Assembly (NCBI GenBank): GCA_031296915.1
Contig: JAVDPC010000017.1
Span: 1 to 64,000, forward strand
Direction of reading: 5' to 3'
Source: Cerasicoccus frondis
GTDB taxonomy: Bacteria; Verrucomicrobiota; Verrucomicrobiia; Opitutales; Cerasicoccaceae
DNA: 64,000 bases
Part shown: one piece after another, positions 36,134-44,215 of the stretch
How the letters are laid out: each line of letters starts with the position of its first letter
Position numbering within the stretch: position 1 is the first letter of the stretch
Translations under genes and position numbers: made by a program
Notes under the pieces: model-generated
What the model saw: only the letters and a program-made list of their open reading frames with translations
Told to the model about the DNA's origin: nothing
The model's database searches: none

Positions 36134-36907
36134 ATGCAAAGTATCCGTAAACTCCTCCTCTTAATCTCCTTGGGTTTTGCCCTGTTCGCAGGAGCTGTCA
36201 CCGCACAGGCCCAGGACGAAGAACCGGCAGCTGAGGAAGCTGCTGCTGAAACCGAGGCTGCGCCCGAAAGCCAAAGCCTGTTGGACATGTTCGCTGCCGG
36301 TGGATGGGCAATGTATCCGCTCGGCTTCCTGTCGGTCAGCGCATTCGGCCTGGTGATTTACAATTTCCTCATGATCCGCGAAAAGGCGTTCCTGCGCCCC
36401 GACCTCGTTGAGCAGATTACACCAGTCATGGGGAACCTGCAGTTCGATAAGGCCCGCCAGATTTGCGATGAAAACCCGTCTGTCGTGACGAACATCATCT
36501 ACTCTGGCCTCGACCGTGTGGACCCGGAAAACTTTGACCCGGAAATCATCAAGGAAGCCATGGAGGAATCCTCCACCGAGGAGCTTGCCGCACCGTTTGT
36601 GATGATCAACTACCTGTCTCTGATTGCGACGCTTTCGCCGATGGTTGGTCTGCTCGGAACGGTTTCCGGTATGGTGAAGGCCTTCCGTGGTATTGCCGCC
36701 GCTGGTATGGGTAATCCGCAAGGCCTTGCTGACAACATTTCGGAAGCGCTCATCACGACCGCTTCCGGCCTGATCGTCGCCATCCCGGCCATGTTCTTCT
36801 TCTTCTTCTTTAAGAACAAATACGGAAAGATTGCCTCCAGCGTTTCCAAGCTCGTGGGCGATGTCTTCTTCGAAATGATCCGTGGCCTGCGTCGTCACTC
36901 GTCCTAA
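36134..36907 (+). CDS. exbB: MotA/TolQ/ExbB proton channel protein
   Basis: Protein of 257 residues with a cleavable-looking N-terminal segment (LLLISLGFALFAGAVTAQAQ), an acidic Ala/Glu stretch, then three membrane segments (about 57-77, 160-190, 205-228). The ExbB core is LSPMVGLLGTVSGMVKAF and NISEALITTASGLIVAIPAM. It forms the proton channel with ExbD. The N-terminal signal-plus-acidic extension is a variant seen in Bacteroidetes and Verrucomicrobia. 66-bp gap after the TPR gene. Confidence 0.92.
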   Translation: MQSIRKLLLLISLGFALFAGAVTAQAQDEEPAAEEAAAETEAAPESQSLLDMFAAGGWAMYPLGFLSVSAFGLVIYNFLMIREKAFLRPDLVEQITPVMGNLQFDKARQICDENPSVVTNIIYSGLDRVDPENFDPEIIKEAMEESSTEELAAPFVMINYLSLIATLSPMVGLLGTVSGMVKAFRGIAAAGMGNPQGLADNISEALITTASGLIVAIPAMFFFFFFKNKYGKIASSVSKLVGDVFFEMIRGLRRHSS

Positions 36908-36928
36908 CATTTTTACTAGGATACGCTT

Positions 36929-37333
36929 GTGAAAACGCACGCCCCCAAGATGGATGATCAGGACTTCGACATCACGCCGATGATCGACGTGGTGTTCCTG
37001 CTCATCGTTTTCTTCATGGTGGTCGCCGCGGAAATTACGGAGAAGATTGAAGTTGAGCTGCCGGAGGCCGACAAGGCCGTTGTCCCGGAGGAAATTGGCC
37101 CGCGTATGGAAGTGTCTGTGACCGAAGAGGGTGACATTTTTGTGGGTATGGTGCCAGTAGACCTCCGCCAGTTGGGTGACCGGGTTCGCACCGGTAACAA
37201 CGAAATTGCTGGCTTCAAAGTCTTCCTCCGCGCCGACGAACGCACGCCACATAAATACGTGAATGACGTCATGAAAGCCTGCGCCGAAAATGGCGTGCTC
37301 GACGTCATTTTCGCAACCTTTGAGCAGAAATAA
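36929..37333 (+). CDS. exbD: ExbD/TolR-family protein
   Basis: Protein of 134 residues, GTG start with an agga-type ribosome site. Cytoplasmic N-terminus, then FDITPMIDVVFLLIVFFMV with the conserved Asp in the single membrane helix (proton path), then a periplasmic domain. First of two ExbD genes in tandem; the second is joined by a TAATG overlap. Confidence 0.93.
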   Translation: MKTHAPKMDDQDFDITPMIDVVFLLIVFFMVVAAEITEKIEVELPEADKAVVPEEIGPRMEVSVTEEGDIFVGMVPVDLRQLGDRVRTGNNEIAGFKVFLRADERTPHKYVNDVMKACAENGVLDVIFATFEQK

Positions 37334-37764
37334 TGGCCAAGCACATCCCATTTCTGGACACCAAGGATTCGGTCGACCTGACGCCGATGATCGACGTGGT
37401 CTTCCTGCTGCTGGCGTTCTTCATGGTCACCACCGACCTGACTCAAGAGGCGGACCTCGGCATCACGCTGCCCGCCATTGCCGAGCCAGATCCTAATGCG
37501 ACTCCGCCAGACGAGCACATTGTGGAAATCGCGCCCAGTGGCGAGGTCAGGCTCAATGGCACGCCAGTGGATACGCCCGTGAGCATCGACATGCCGCAGT
37601 TGGTTTCGACATTGTCTCGCCTCAAGGGCGCCGCCGACGCAGTTGGCCAGCGCACAGCAGTCACTATAGTCGCCGACCCGGATTCGCTCCACCAGCGCTC
37701 AATCGCTGTGCTCAATGCCTGCGCCGCCGCCAAGGTGAAGTTTGTCATGTTCTCCCAGGAGTAA
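37333..37764 (+). CDS. exbD: ExbD/TolR-family protein, second copy
   Basis: Protein of 143 residues with VDLTPMIDVVFLLLAFFMVT as membrane helix and conserved Asp. Overlaps the first ExbD by one base. Two different ExbD proteins with one ExbB recall gliding and TPR-linked systems of Bacteroidetes. A strong terminator follows, so it ends the operon. Confidence 0.93.
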   Translation: MAKHIPFLDTKDSVDLTPMIDVVFLLLAFFMVTTDLTQEADLGITLPAIAEPDPNATPPDEHIVEIAPSGEVRLNGTPVDTPVSIDMPQLVSTLSRLKGAADAVGQRTAVTIVADPDSLHQRSIAVLNACAAAKVKFVMFSQE

Positions 37765-37785
37765 TGGCGCCGCCAAGAATCTTTC

Positions 37786-37818
37786 AGGCCGCGAATCCTC
37801 GGATTCGCGGCCTTTTTA
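37786..37818 (+). terminator. Rho-independent terminator of the ExbBDD operon
   Basis: Perfect 13-bp stem aggccgcgaatcc (37786-37798) / ggattcgcggcct (37801-37813) with a 2-base loop by this pairing, followed by tttttat. Strong and right after the ExbD stop. Confidence 0.95.
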
Positions 37819-37960
37819 TGTGTGCTGAAACAGTGAGGCTATCTGGCATGTTATAAATTAGCTTGATGTGAGGACTCATGCTGGGTTATCTTTGAGTATT
37901 GCCGTGCGAAACCCCTTTCTCGAATCCAATGATGGCGTAAACTATTCCCCGAGAGTGACC

Positions 37961-38344
37961 ATGAAGAAAAAACGTCTGAACATTTCCCGTCTACTGCTCG
38001 GGCTCACGGCTGCGATTGTTCTGCACATGGCGTTATTTTGGTGGACAAGAGACATTGCTGTTCAGACTAAAGTTCAGCCCGATCGTCCAAGGTTTGAGTC
38101 TATTTCGTTGACGCCGAGACCTTTTCGGACTGACGACACGCTCTATCGGGTGGCAAATACTCCTTCGGTGCGAAGCATCACTGTTAACGATGTCTTGTCA
38201 TGGCAGTCTTATCCTGAAACGCCTACTTTGGCTCAAAGCGTCAGCCTGGCCCCCCGCTTACCCACGAAGATCTCGACGCAAGAAGCCTTGGCCATCGATT
38301 TCGAAATCTACGAGGCATTTCCAGTTTTTATAAATAGCCACTAG
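37961..38344 (+). CDS. Short single-pass membrane protein (TonB-like N-terminus)
   Basis: Protein of 127 residues from ATG 37961, preceded by gagag; a longer reading from 37868 is less likely. Basic N-terminus KKKRLNISR, one membrane segment (about 11-30, LLLGLTAAIVLHMALFWW), then a periplasmic part rich in Pro/Ser/Thr without the TonB C-terminal domain. Arrangement resembles the N-terminal anchor of TonB. Follows the ExbBDD terminator but has no detected promoter. Function unknown. Confidence 0.6.
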   Translation: MKKKRLNISRLLLGLTAAIVLHMALFWWTRDIAVQTKVQPDRPRFESISLTPRPFRTDDTLYRVANTPSVRSITVNDVLSWQSYPETPTLAQSVSLAPRLPTKISTQEALAIDFEIYEAFPVFINSH

Positions 38345-38411
38345 AAAGGCTTAACCTCACTTTCGGCAAAATTCTTGTCATCAGTAGCGTATCAGCCTTA
38401 GATTACACTAC

Positions 38412-38597
38412 ATGAACGCGGCCGAGATTATTGATCAGTTCAAACATTTACCTGAAGACCAGCAGGCAAGGGTTATTGAGTTTTTCCGTCATCTCAACAC
38501 CGAGGAAGTATCGCTCGCGACCGATTCAGAGACCGCACGTATTGGGGAACAAGTATTTGCTGAGCATCCTGAATTGTTCCGGAAACTCTCCCAGTAA
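38412..38597 (+). CDS. Putative antitoxin of a Doc-type TA pair
   Basis: Protein of 61 residues, mostly helical and acidic (AEIIDQFKHLPEDQQARVIEFF). It overlaps the toxin gene by one base (TAATG), the usual antitoxin-first order. No clear Phd DNA-binding fold can be shown at this length, so the assignment rests on position. Confidence 0.7.
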   Translation: MNAAEIIDQFKHLPEDQQARVIEFFRHLNTEEVSLATDSETARIGEQVFAEHPELFRKLSQ

Positions 38598-38974
38598 TGC
38601 CAGTTTTCCTGACACAGGAGCAAGTCGCGCAACTGCATCGACGATCCTTGGAATTGTATGGTGGCCAAGATGGGCTCCGTGATCGTGCGTTGTTCGAGGG
38701 TGCGGTCGCGCAACCACAGCAGGTCTTTGCTTATGAAGGTGGAGACAGCTTCGAGCTCGCCGCTGCCTACTGTTTCCACATCGCGCAGGCGCAGGCCTTT
38801 ATCGATGGTAACAAGCGTACTGCGGTAGCTGCCGGGCTGGTGTTTCTCAATCTCAATGGTGTTAGCACCAATAGGCCGATTACGGACCGTCTTTATGCTG
38901 CGATGATTGCTATCGCTGAGCGAAAGATAGGTCGTCGCGAGCTGGCGTCTCTACTACGTGAATTGCTGGCCTAG
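38597..38974 (+). CDS. doc: Death-on-curing (Doc/Fic) family toxin
   Basis: Protein of 125 residues. Fic/Doc motif region FHIAQAQAFIDGNKRTA: the FIDGNKR core is intact, but the catalytic-position His of HxFxDxNK is Gln66. Doc phosphorylates EF-Tu; loss of the His makes activity uncertain, although this variant recurs in the family. LEGAVAQP-type N-terminus is FEGAVAQPQQVFAYEGG, as in Doc homologues. Paired with the antitoxin upstream. Confidence 0.85.
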   Translation: MPVFLTQEQVAQLHRRSLELYGGQDGLRDRALFEGAVAQPQQVFAYEGGDSFELAAAYCFHIAQAQAFIDGNKRTAVAAGLVFLNLNGVSTNRPITDRLYAAMIAIAERKIGRRELASLLRELLA

Positions 38975-38980
38975 TTGGCC

Positions 38981-39841
38981 TCACTTCTTCCGTGCGTTGG
39001 AAAACAAAAACTGCTGCGCCAGCCCAGCATACTCGCCGAAGTGGACGCGGCCAAAGTGGGCTACTTGATCGAGCTTCCAGTCCTGCAAGCCATAGGACTC
39101 GCTCATGATCCGCTTAATCCAGGTGTCGACGGGAAAGGCTTCCAGACGACCCGCGCCGAAGAGCAAGGCGCAGTCGGCGATCTTCGCGCCAACGCCGGGC
39201 AATTGCATCAGGCGTTCTTTGGCTTCGGGGTAAGGGAGTTGCTCAACGACGTCCAGCCAACCGGGCTGCCCTGCGAGAAAATGGCTCGCGACATGAATGT
39301 GCCTTGCGCGGTAGCCCAAACCTGCGGCGCGGAGTTCGGTTTCGCTGACATGGTGCAGTGTTGACCAGTCAGGCAGGGCGTGGACACCCGGAATTATCTC
39401 GCGACCAAATCGTTTAGCCAGGGTTTCGCAAATCAGCTTAATGCTGGGGATTTGCTTCATGGAACTGCAGAGAAAACCGAGCACGGTCTCGCCGAAAGGT
39501 TGTCGCAAAATGCGCAAGCCAGGCCAGTTCGCCATGGCGGCGCCCAGGGCTGGATCGCTACGATGAGGAAGGGCGTCCCAAATCGGCGTAAAGGTCTCGT
39601 CGGCTCCCAGGTAAAGCGCGATCTCGCGGGCTACCTGATCGGCAATCCGTTGTGGGGCGCGCCATTCAACGGTCTCATCCACACTGCGTAGTTCGGCGAT
39701 GTAATGTCCCCAAACGCCGCGCAGAACGCCGTCTACTTGGTTCCAGCGAAAGGCCTGACCGCCATCAACCAGTTCGGTCAGCACTTTTTCGGAGCAGCGG
39801 ACCACCGGGCTGACCGCCCGCCATTCGCTCCAGGCGCTCAC
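38981..39841 (-). CDS. ogg: 8-oxoguanine DNA glycosylase (OGG1-like)
   Basis: Base-excision repair glycosylase/lyase for oxidised guanine, 286 residues. GQAFRW at 29-33, LRQPFGETVLGFLCSS near 112-127, and the helix-hairpin-helix LPGVGAKIADC with catalytic Lys220; catalytic Asp239 lies in AFPVDTWIKR. All key residues are present. GTG start overlaps the upstream stop (GTGA). OGG1-type enzymes are rarer in bacteria than MutM. Confidence 0.92.
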   Translation of the reverse strand: MSAWSEWRAVSPVVRCSEKVLTELVDGGQAFRWNQVDGVLRGVWGHYIAELRSVDETVEWRAPQRIADQVAREIALYLGADETFTPIWDALPHRSDPALGAAMANWPGLRILRQPFGETVLGFLCSSMKQIPSIKLICETLAKRFGREIIPGVHALPDWSTLHHVSETELRAAGLGYRARHIHVASHFLAGQPGWLDVVEQLPYPEAKERLMQLPGVGAKIADCALLFGAGRLEAFPVDTWIKRIMSESYGLQDWKLDQVAHFGRVHFGEYAGLAQQFLFSNARKK

Positions 39842-40350
39842 GATGCCTCAGCTGAGTCTGCGGGCTGGCCTGCGGGCGGCTTGCTCCACAAAAAGCTTTC
39901 TTTGGTCGCGGCGACATTGCCTTCCGGGTCGAGTAGGCGCACGCGCCAGGCAACCGGCGCTTCTTCATTGGCCGGATGGTCTTCGCCGATGAAGCCGAGC
40001 CAGATTTCGCGGTGTGATTTACGTTCGTCGGGCAGTGGGAATTTCTGCGTAACGGGCTCTTTGACGTCAGGACGGAGCATGTCCACCTCGATTGAGCAAC
40101 CGTTGGGCAGGCTATCGGCAAACTCGGTCATCCGCACGACAAAATACAGACCTTCTCGAGGGCTTTCCTGCGTGCGCAGCACGATTTTTCGGCCAAAGCG
40201 TTCTTCGCCATCAAAGTATTCGCCAATGCGCTTGAACGTCTTTTCCGGCTTGTAGTGCCAGACGACGCTGTCGATCTCGACTTCGGGCATTTCCTGCGCC
40301 TGGAGTCCCACGGCGCAGAGCAAGGTGAGGGCGATGAACAATCTCCGCAT
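39838..40350 (-). CDS. Exported protein of unknown function
   Basis: Protein of 170 residues starting with a signal peptide (RRLFIALTLLCAVGLQAQ); I start at ATG 40350, since the longer frame from 40497 has no signal. The mature part is beta-rich (IVLRTQESPREGLYFVVR, WLGFIGEDHP). Overlaps ogg. Divergent from the DUF3450 gene over 82 bp. Confidence 0.72.
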   Translation of the reverse strand: MRRLFIALTLLCAVGLQAQEMPEVEIDSVVWHYKPEKTFKRIGEYFDGEERFGRKIVLRTQESPREGLYFVVRMTEFADSLPNGCSIEVDMLRPDVKEPVTQKFPLPDERKSHREIWLGFIGEDHPANEEAPVAWRVRLLDPEGNVAATKESFLWSKPPAGQPADSAEAS

Positions 40351-40432
40351 AATGCGCCATGCTGCCGCTCTGCCCCGGCATAGCAATGTTATTTCGTTGC
40401 GCCATTGGAGGCGGACGGCTTTATTTTCGGGG

Positions 40433-41191
40433 ATGCTTTCACTAATCCGCTCCCATGCAATTGGCGGTCTGATTCTCTTTGGCGCTAGCCTCACCACTGC
40501 GCAAAGCGAGCAACCCAGCGCTCATGCAGCGTTGCTGGAATGGGTGCGGACCGAGAAATTAATTTCCGAAGAAGCGGCCGACTGGCAGGCGGACCAAGCT
40601 GTGCTTGCTGACATGATTACGGTGCTGGAAATGGAGTCTGCGCAGATTGAAAAGCAGATGGCGGCAGTCGAATCCACGATTGCGAACTCCACGGCCAAAA
40701 CTGCGGCTTTGGCCGAGCGGGAGGCTAAGATTCACACCGAGATTCAGGAGCTGGCGGGGCAGTTGCCTGCGTGGGAATCCACTGCGATGGATTCCGTGGA
40801 GGCTTGGCCGGCGCCCTTGCGCAACGAGCTGACTGCGTTTTCGACTTTGCAACGCAAAGCTGAGTCGGAACTGGATTGGGTGAACCGCGCAGCCTCATGG
40901 ATTCAGGTGTTGCAGCAGGCGGACCAATTTAACCGGCAAGTTACGCTGCATGTGGACGTTTATTCGCCGACCGAAGGGCAGGAGTGGGAAGTGCATGATA
41001 TCTACTTTGGGCTTGCCGGTGGCTATTGGGCTACGGCTGATGGGGGGAAGGGCGGCGTGCTAAAGCCATCGCCCGAAGGCTGGGTCCGGGAAACGGACGC
41101 CGCCGCCGCCGCGTTGGCGGAGGACATGATCGCGGTCGCCGAAAGCCGCCGTCCGTCCGTCCACCTCGATGGTCCCGTAAAGGTAGACTAA
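40433..41191 (+). CDS. DUF3450 family exported protein
   Basis: Protein of 252 residues. Signal-like N-terminus (HAIGGLILFGASLTTAQS), then coiled coil (residues about 50-120: LEMESAQIEKQMAAVESTIA) and a globular C-terminus (DVYSPTEGQEWEVHDIYFGLAG). DUF3450 opens TonB2-type operons before TtpC/ExbB/ExbD/TonB/TPR, as it does here. The start at 40433 is the first ATG near the signal; the longer frame to 40325 is unrelated sequence. Confidence 0.85.
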   Translation: MLSLIRSHAIGGLILFGASLTTAQSEQPSAHAALLEWVRTEKLISEEAADWQADQAVLADMITVLEMESAQIEKQMAAVESTIANSTAKTAALAEREAKIHTEIQELAGQLPAWESTAMDSVEAWPAPLRNELTAFSTLQRKAESELDWVNRAASWIQVLQQADQFNRQVTLHVDVYSPTEGQEWEVHDIYFGLAGGYWATADGGKGGVLKPSPEGWVRETDAAAAALAEDMIAVAESRRPSVHLDGPVKVD

Positions 41192-41197
41192 GCCAAG

Positions 41198-42562
41198 ATG
41201 AAATTTTGCCTGATCATTCTCTTGTCGCTTATCATTCCGGCGCTTTGCCGCGCGGATGAGATTGCCGACGCCGCCCGGGCCGATTTGAAAACCGCCATAG
41301 AGCGACTGCGCGCGCAGCGGGTCCAGATTGGCGCTGAGAAAGCCGCCTTGCTTAAGCGCTACAACGAACTTGAAGCCAAGGTCCGCGAACAGCGACGCAA
41401 CTATGCCATGCTGCAGTTGACTGCGGGCCAGCAGGGCGCTGATTACGAGCAGCGTCGCCAAGAGCTGGTTCGGCTGGAGCAGCAATTCTCCGCGCTGCAA
41501 ACTGCGGTGGTTGAGTATCGCCACTACCTTCAGACTAATCTACATCCGGCCGATCTGGCAGCCTTTCAGGAGCGCTTTGGCGAACCGTTGGAGGAGACCT
41601 CGCAAACGGCGGAAATCACGGGTAGTTTGTTGAGCTACGGCATGGATCAACTGCGGGAGGCGGACGCTGGGCGCGTGGTGGAGGGCAAGGCCGTGGGGCC
41701 TGGTGGCGAGATCATGGAAGGCCAGTTTATGCTCTGGGGACCGATGGGTTATTTTGCCAATAGCGGCTTGTCTGGCTTCGCCACGAACGAGCAGGGCATG
41801 ACGCCGCATGTGGCCGCATTTACGGACCCCAGCCACCGGGAGGAACTCAAGCGGGCGTTGGCGGGTGAGGCCGCAAGGCTGCCGCTGGATGCGAGCAATG
41901 GTCGTGCGCTGCGGTTGGTGCAGGAGTCAGAAGACGTGGCTGACCATCTCCGGTCCGGTGGTGTCTGGGTTTGGCCGATCCTCACTTTAGCCGGACTGGC
42001 GCTACTGGTTATGTTTTATAAGATTGGCGAAATCGGCGTGGTCCGCTTGCCCGGCGATGCACAACTCGACGCGACGCTCAAAGATTTGGCGGCTAACAAA
42101 ATTGACTCCGTCAAAGAGCAAGTCGCTCAAATGCGCGACCCGGCCCAATCGCTTTTAGCGGAGGCTTTGGAGCGCATTGGCCAGCCGCGCGAAGTGTTGG
42201 AAGACGTGCTGTTGGAGCACGTGATTCGCTGGCAAATGCGCTGGGAGCGCGGGCTGGCGGTACTGGCGGTGACAGCGGCGGTGTCGCCCTTGCTGGGGCT
42301 GCTGGGCACGGTGACGGGGATGATCGCCACCTTCCGGATGATTGGCGTTTACGGCAGTGGAGAGGCGCGGCCCATGGCAGGCGGCATTTCTGAGGCCCTG
42401 GTGACCACCGAACTTGGGCTCCTTGTGGCCATTCCGGCGCTGATTGCGCATGCGATTCTTTCCCGCCGCGCGCAGAGCTTAACTTCAGATCTCGAAGGGG
42501 TCGCCATGCGCTTCATCGATGTCTTGCCTGACGCTGCCCAACAGGAGGGCGCCGATGGCTGA
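41198..42562 (+). CDS. ttpC: TtpC-like ExbB/TolQ protein with periplasmic N-terminal domain
   Basis: Protein of 454 residues. Signal peptide (FCLIILLSLIIPALCRA), a coiled-coil stretch to about 110, a globular part, a membrane helix at about 256-276 (VWVWPILTLAGLALLVMFY), then the ExbB channel core VTAAVSPLLGLLGTVTGM and GGISEALVTTELGLLVAIPA. This matches TtpC of Vibrio TonB2 systems, where a second ExbB/ExbD pair and TonB follow. The next gene overlaps it by 8 bp. Confidence 0.88.
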   Translation: MKFCLIILLSLIIPALCRADEIADAARADLKTAIERLRAQRVQIGAEKAALLKRYNELEAKVREQRRNYAMLQLTAGQQGADYEQRRQELVRLEQQFSALQTAVVEYRHYLQTNLHPADLAAFQERFGEPLEETSQTAEITGSLLSYGMDQLREADAGRVVEGKAVGPGGEIMEGQFMLWGPMGYFANSGLSGFATNEQGMTPHVAAFTDPSHREELKRALAGEAARLPLDASNGRALRLVQESEDVADHLRSGGVWVWPILTLAGLALLVMFYKIGEIGVVRLPGDAQLDATLKDLAANKIDSVKEQVAQMRDPAQSLLAEALERIGQPREVLEDVLLEHVIRWQMRWERGLAVLAVTAAVSPLLGLLGTVTGMIATFRMIGVYGSGEARPMAGGISEALVTTELGLLVAIPALIAHAILSRRAQSLTSDLEGVAMRFIDVLPDAAQQEGADG

Positions 42563-43142
42563 TCTTGCGCAGTGGTTTGACGCGCAAGTCTGGCCTGTCT
42601 GGGAGAAGGGGGGCTGGCTAATGCCGTTTCTCGCCTTACTCGCTCTGGCGATCTACTACACCGCGTTTGAGCTGTGGCGGGACGCCAGTCGTTGGCCTCT
42701 GCGCAGGCTGCTGGCTTTGTCGGAGAAGGACCTTCCCGCGAACCAATTACCAGACGAACTGGCGACTGCGCTGGCCGAGCCCACCCCGCGTGACAGCGCG
42801 CGGATGTTTGACGTCCTGCGCCGCCGCATTCTCCAGCGTTTGGACCGTCGGATGACGTTTCTGGCGATCCTGACCAGCGCGGCGCCCTTGGCTGGTTTGT
42901 TGGGCACGGTGACGGGGTTGCTCGCCACCTTTAGCGGATTGGCCTCCGGCAGCAGCGGCATCGCCGAAGGCGCCGCGTCCGGGCTCTATGAGGCGTTAAT
43001 CAGCACCCAAACCGGGCTCATTATCGCCATTCCGGCTTACATGGCGATCTATGCCTTGCGTCGTCGTCGCGATGAGTGGGCGGCTGCGATCACCCACGTG
43101 GAGAGCATCGGGCTGCGCCCCTTGCGGAAGGAGGCTGCATGA
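42555..43142 (+). CDS. exbB: ExbB/TolQ proton channel protein (TonB2-type)
   Basis: Protein of 195 residues with three membrane segments (about 20-40, 103-128, 148-170). Core ILTSAAPLAGLLGTVTGLLA and YEALISTQTGLIIAIPAYMA. The caggagg Shine-Dalgarno supports ATG 42555 inside the end of ttpC. Works with ExbD and TonB to use the proton gradient. Confidence 0.92.
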   Translation: MADLAQWFDAQVWPVWEKGGWLMPFLALLALAIYYTAFELWRDASRWPLRRLLALSEKDLPANQLPDELATALAEPTPRDSARMFDVLRRRILQRLDRRMTFLAILTSAAPLAGLLGTVTGLLATFSGLASGSSGIAEGAASGLYEALISTQTGLIIAIPAYMAIYALRRRRDEWAAAITHVESIGLRPLRKEAA

Positions 43143-43561
43143 GCCTGCGCGCCCGTCGACAAGCCCGGATAAAGCCGCCTTCGCTGACGGATATCAACCT
43201 GTCGCCGTTGATCGACATGGTGTTTATCCTGCTGATTTTCTTTGTGGTCACCACGGTGTTCGTCAAGGAAACCGGAGTAGAAGTCGACCGCCCAACTTCC
43301 AACTCCGCTACGGACCTTGACCCGGAAAATATCCTCATTGCGGTCAAGGAAAACGGGCAACTGTTCTATGATGAGCGCGCCATTGCGCTTTCGGAAGTCG
43401 AGTTGATTGTCCGCCGGTTGAACGCGCGTGCGCCGCGCCCGGTCGTGTTGATCGCCGATAAGGCGGTGACGACGGAGGTGCTCATGCAGGTGATCGATGA
43501 GGCCACGCTGGCCGGCGCGCCATCAATCAGCATCGCTGCGACGAGGGAGGAATCGCAGTGA
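43139..43561 (+). CDS. exbD: ExbD/TolR protein (TonB2-type)
   Basis: Protein of 140 residues. Basic N-terminus, then INLSPLIDMVFILLIFFVVT with the conserved membrane Asp, then the periplasmic fold (RPVVLIADKAVTTEVLMQVI). Strong aaggagg Shine-Dalgarno, ATGA overlap with exbB, GTGA overlap with tonB. A 63-bp longer reading is rejected. Confidence 0.93.
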   Translation: MSLRARRQARIKPPSLTDINLSPLIDMVFILLIFFVVTTVFVKETGVEVDRPTSNSATDLDPENILIAVKENGQLFYDERAIALSEVELIVRRLNARAPRPVVLIADKAVTTEVLMQVIDEATLAGAPSISIAATREESQ

Positions 43562-44214
43562 GCCAGACCATCGACACTTCACAGTGGGCGCGCAAAGCGG
43601 CTTCAATGGTTGGCGCCTTGGGGGTGACGGCGGCCTTATTTGTGTTGGTCGTCCCCTTGAGCCATTGGTTGGCGAAAGATCCGGCGACGATTCAGAGCAC
43701 GCCTTTGCAAACCGTCAACTTGGCTCCGCCCCCGCCGCCTCCGCCGCCCCCCGAATTGCAGGCTGCGGCCATGGAAAATGCATCGGACGCTTCCGCTGCG
43801 GCCCCCCGTCCGCTGGGCGCGCCCATTGAGCTGGAGGCGCTGCCGACTAATTCCCCGGCGTTGTCTGGCTTCGTAACGGGCTTGCTGGATGTGGAGAAAT
43901 TTCCGGTTGAGATGACCGGGCTTGACGAGATCCCCATTTTCGAAGTCGTGGATTTGGATAAGAAACCGGCGCGTATCTACACGCCGCCCAACAACAAGCC
44001 CTACGAGTTACAACGCGACGGTATTTCTGGCCGGGTGCTCCTACAGATTCTGATCAGCCCGCAGGGGCATGTCAGCGTGACTGAAGTGGTGTCCTATGAT
44101 CACGAGCGGTTGGTGAAATATGCGCGGAGCTTTGCCGAGAAGTGTCGTTTTGAATCGCCGCTGCACAACAACCAGCCCGTCACCGCAACGTACCTATTTC
44201 CGATTGAATTCTAA
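43558..44214 (+). CDS. tonB: TonB protein
   Basis: Protein of 218 residues, GTG start. One membrane helix (about 18-38), a run of nine Pro (APPPPPPPPPEL), a flexible linker, and the C-terminal TonB domain (GISGRVLLQILISPQGHVSV; VTATYLFPIEF). The periplasmic span is short compared with the 30-nm E. coli TonB. Receives energy from ExbB/ExbD and drives outer-membrane receptors; none is in the window. Confidence 0.92.
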   Translation: MSQTIDTSQWARKAASMVGALGVTAALFVLVVPLSHWLAKDPATIQSTPLQTVNLAPPPPPPPPPELQAAAMENASDASAAAPRPLGAPIELEALPTNSPALSGFVTGLLDVEKFPVEMTGLDEIPIFEVVDLDKKPARIYTPPNNKPYELQRDGISGRVLLQILISPQGHVSVTEVVSYDHERLVKYARSFAEKCRFESPLHNNQPVTATYLFPIEF

Positions 44215-44215
44215 G

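Noticed and set aside
36161..37351. 396-codon minus-strand ORF
   Set aside because: Antisense to the ExbB and ExbD genes, which have clear family motifs; the His/Glu-rich translation is a reading-frame shadow.
43725..43760. Pro-codon run in tonB as a slippage or repeat locus
   Set aside because: Nine Pro codons use mixed CCG/CCC/CCT and belong to the normal TonB linker.
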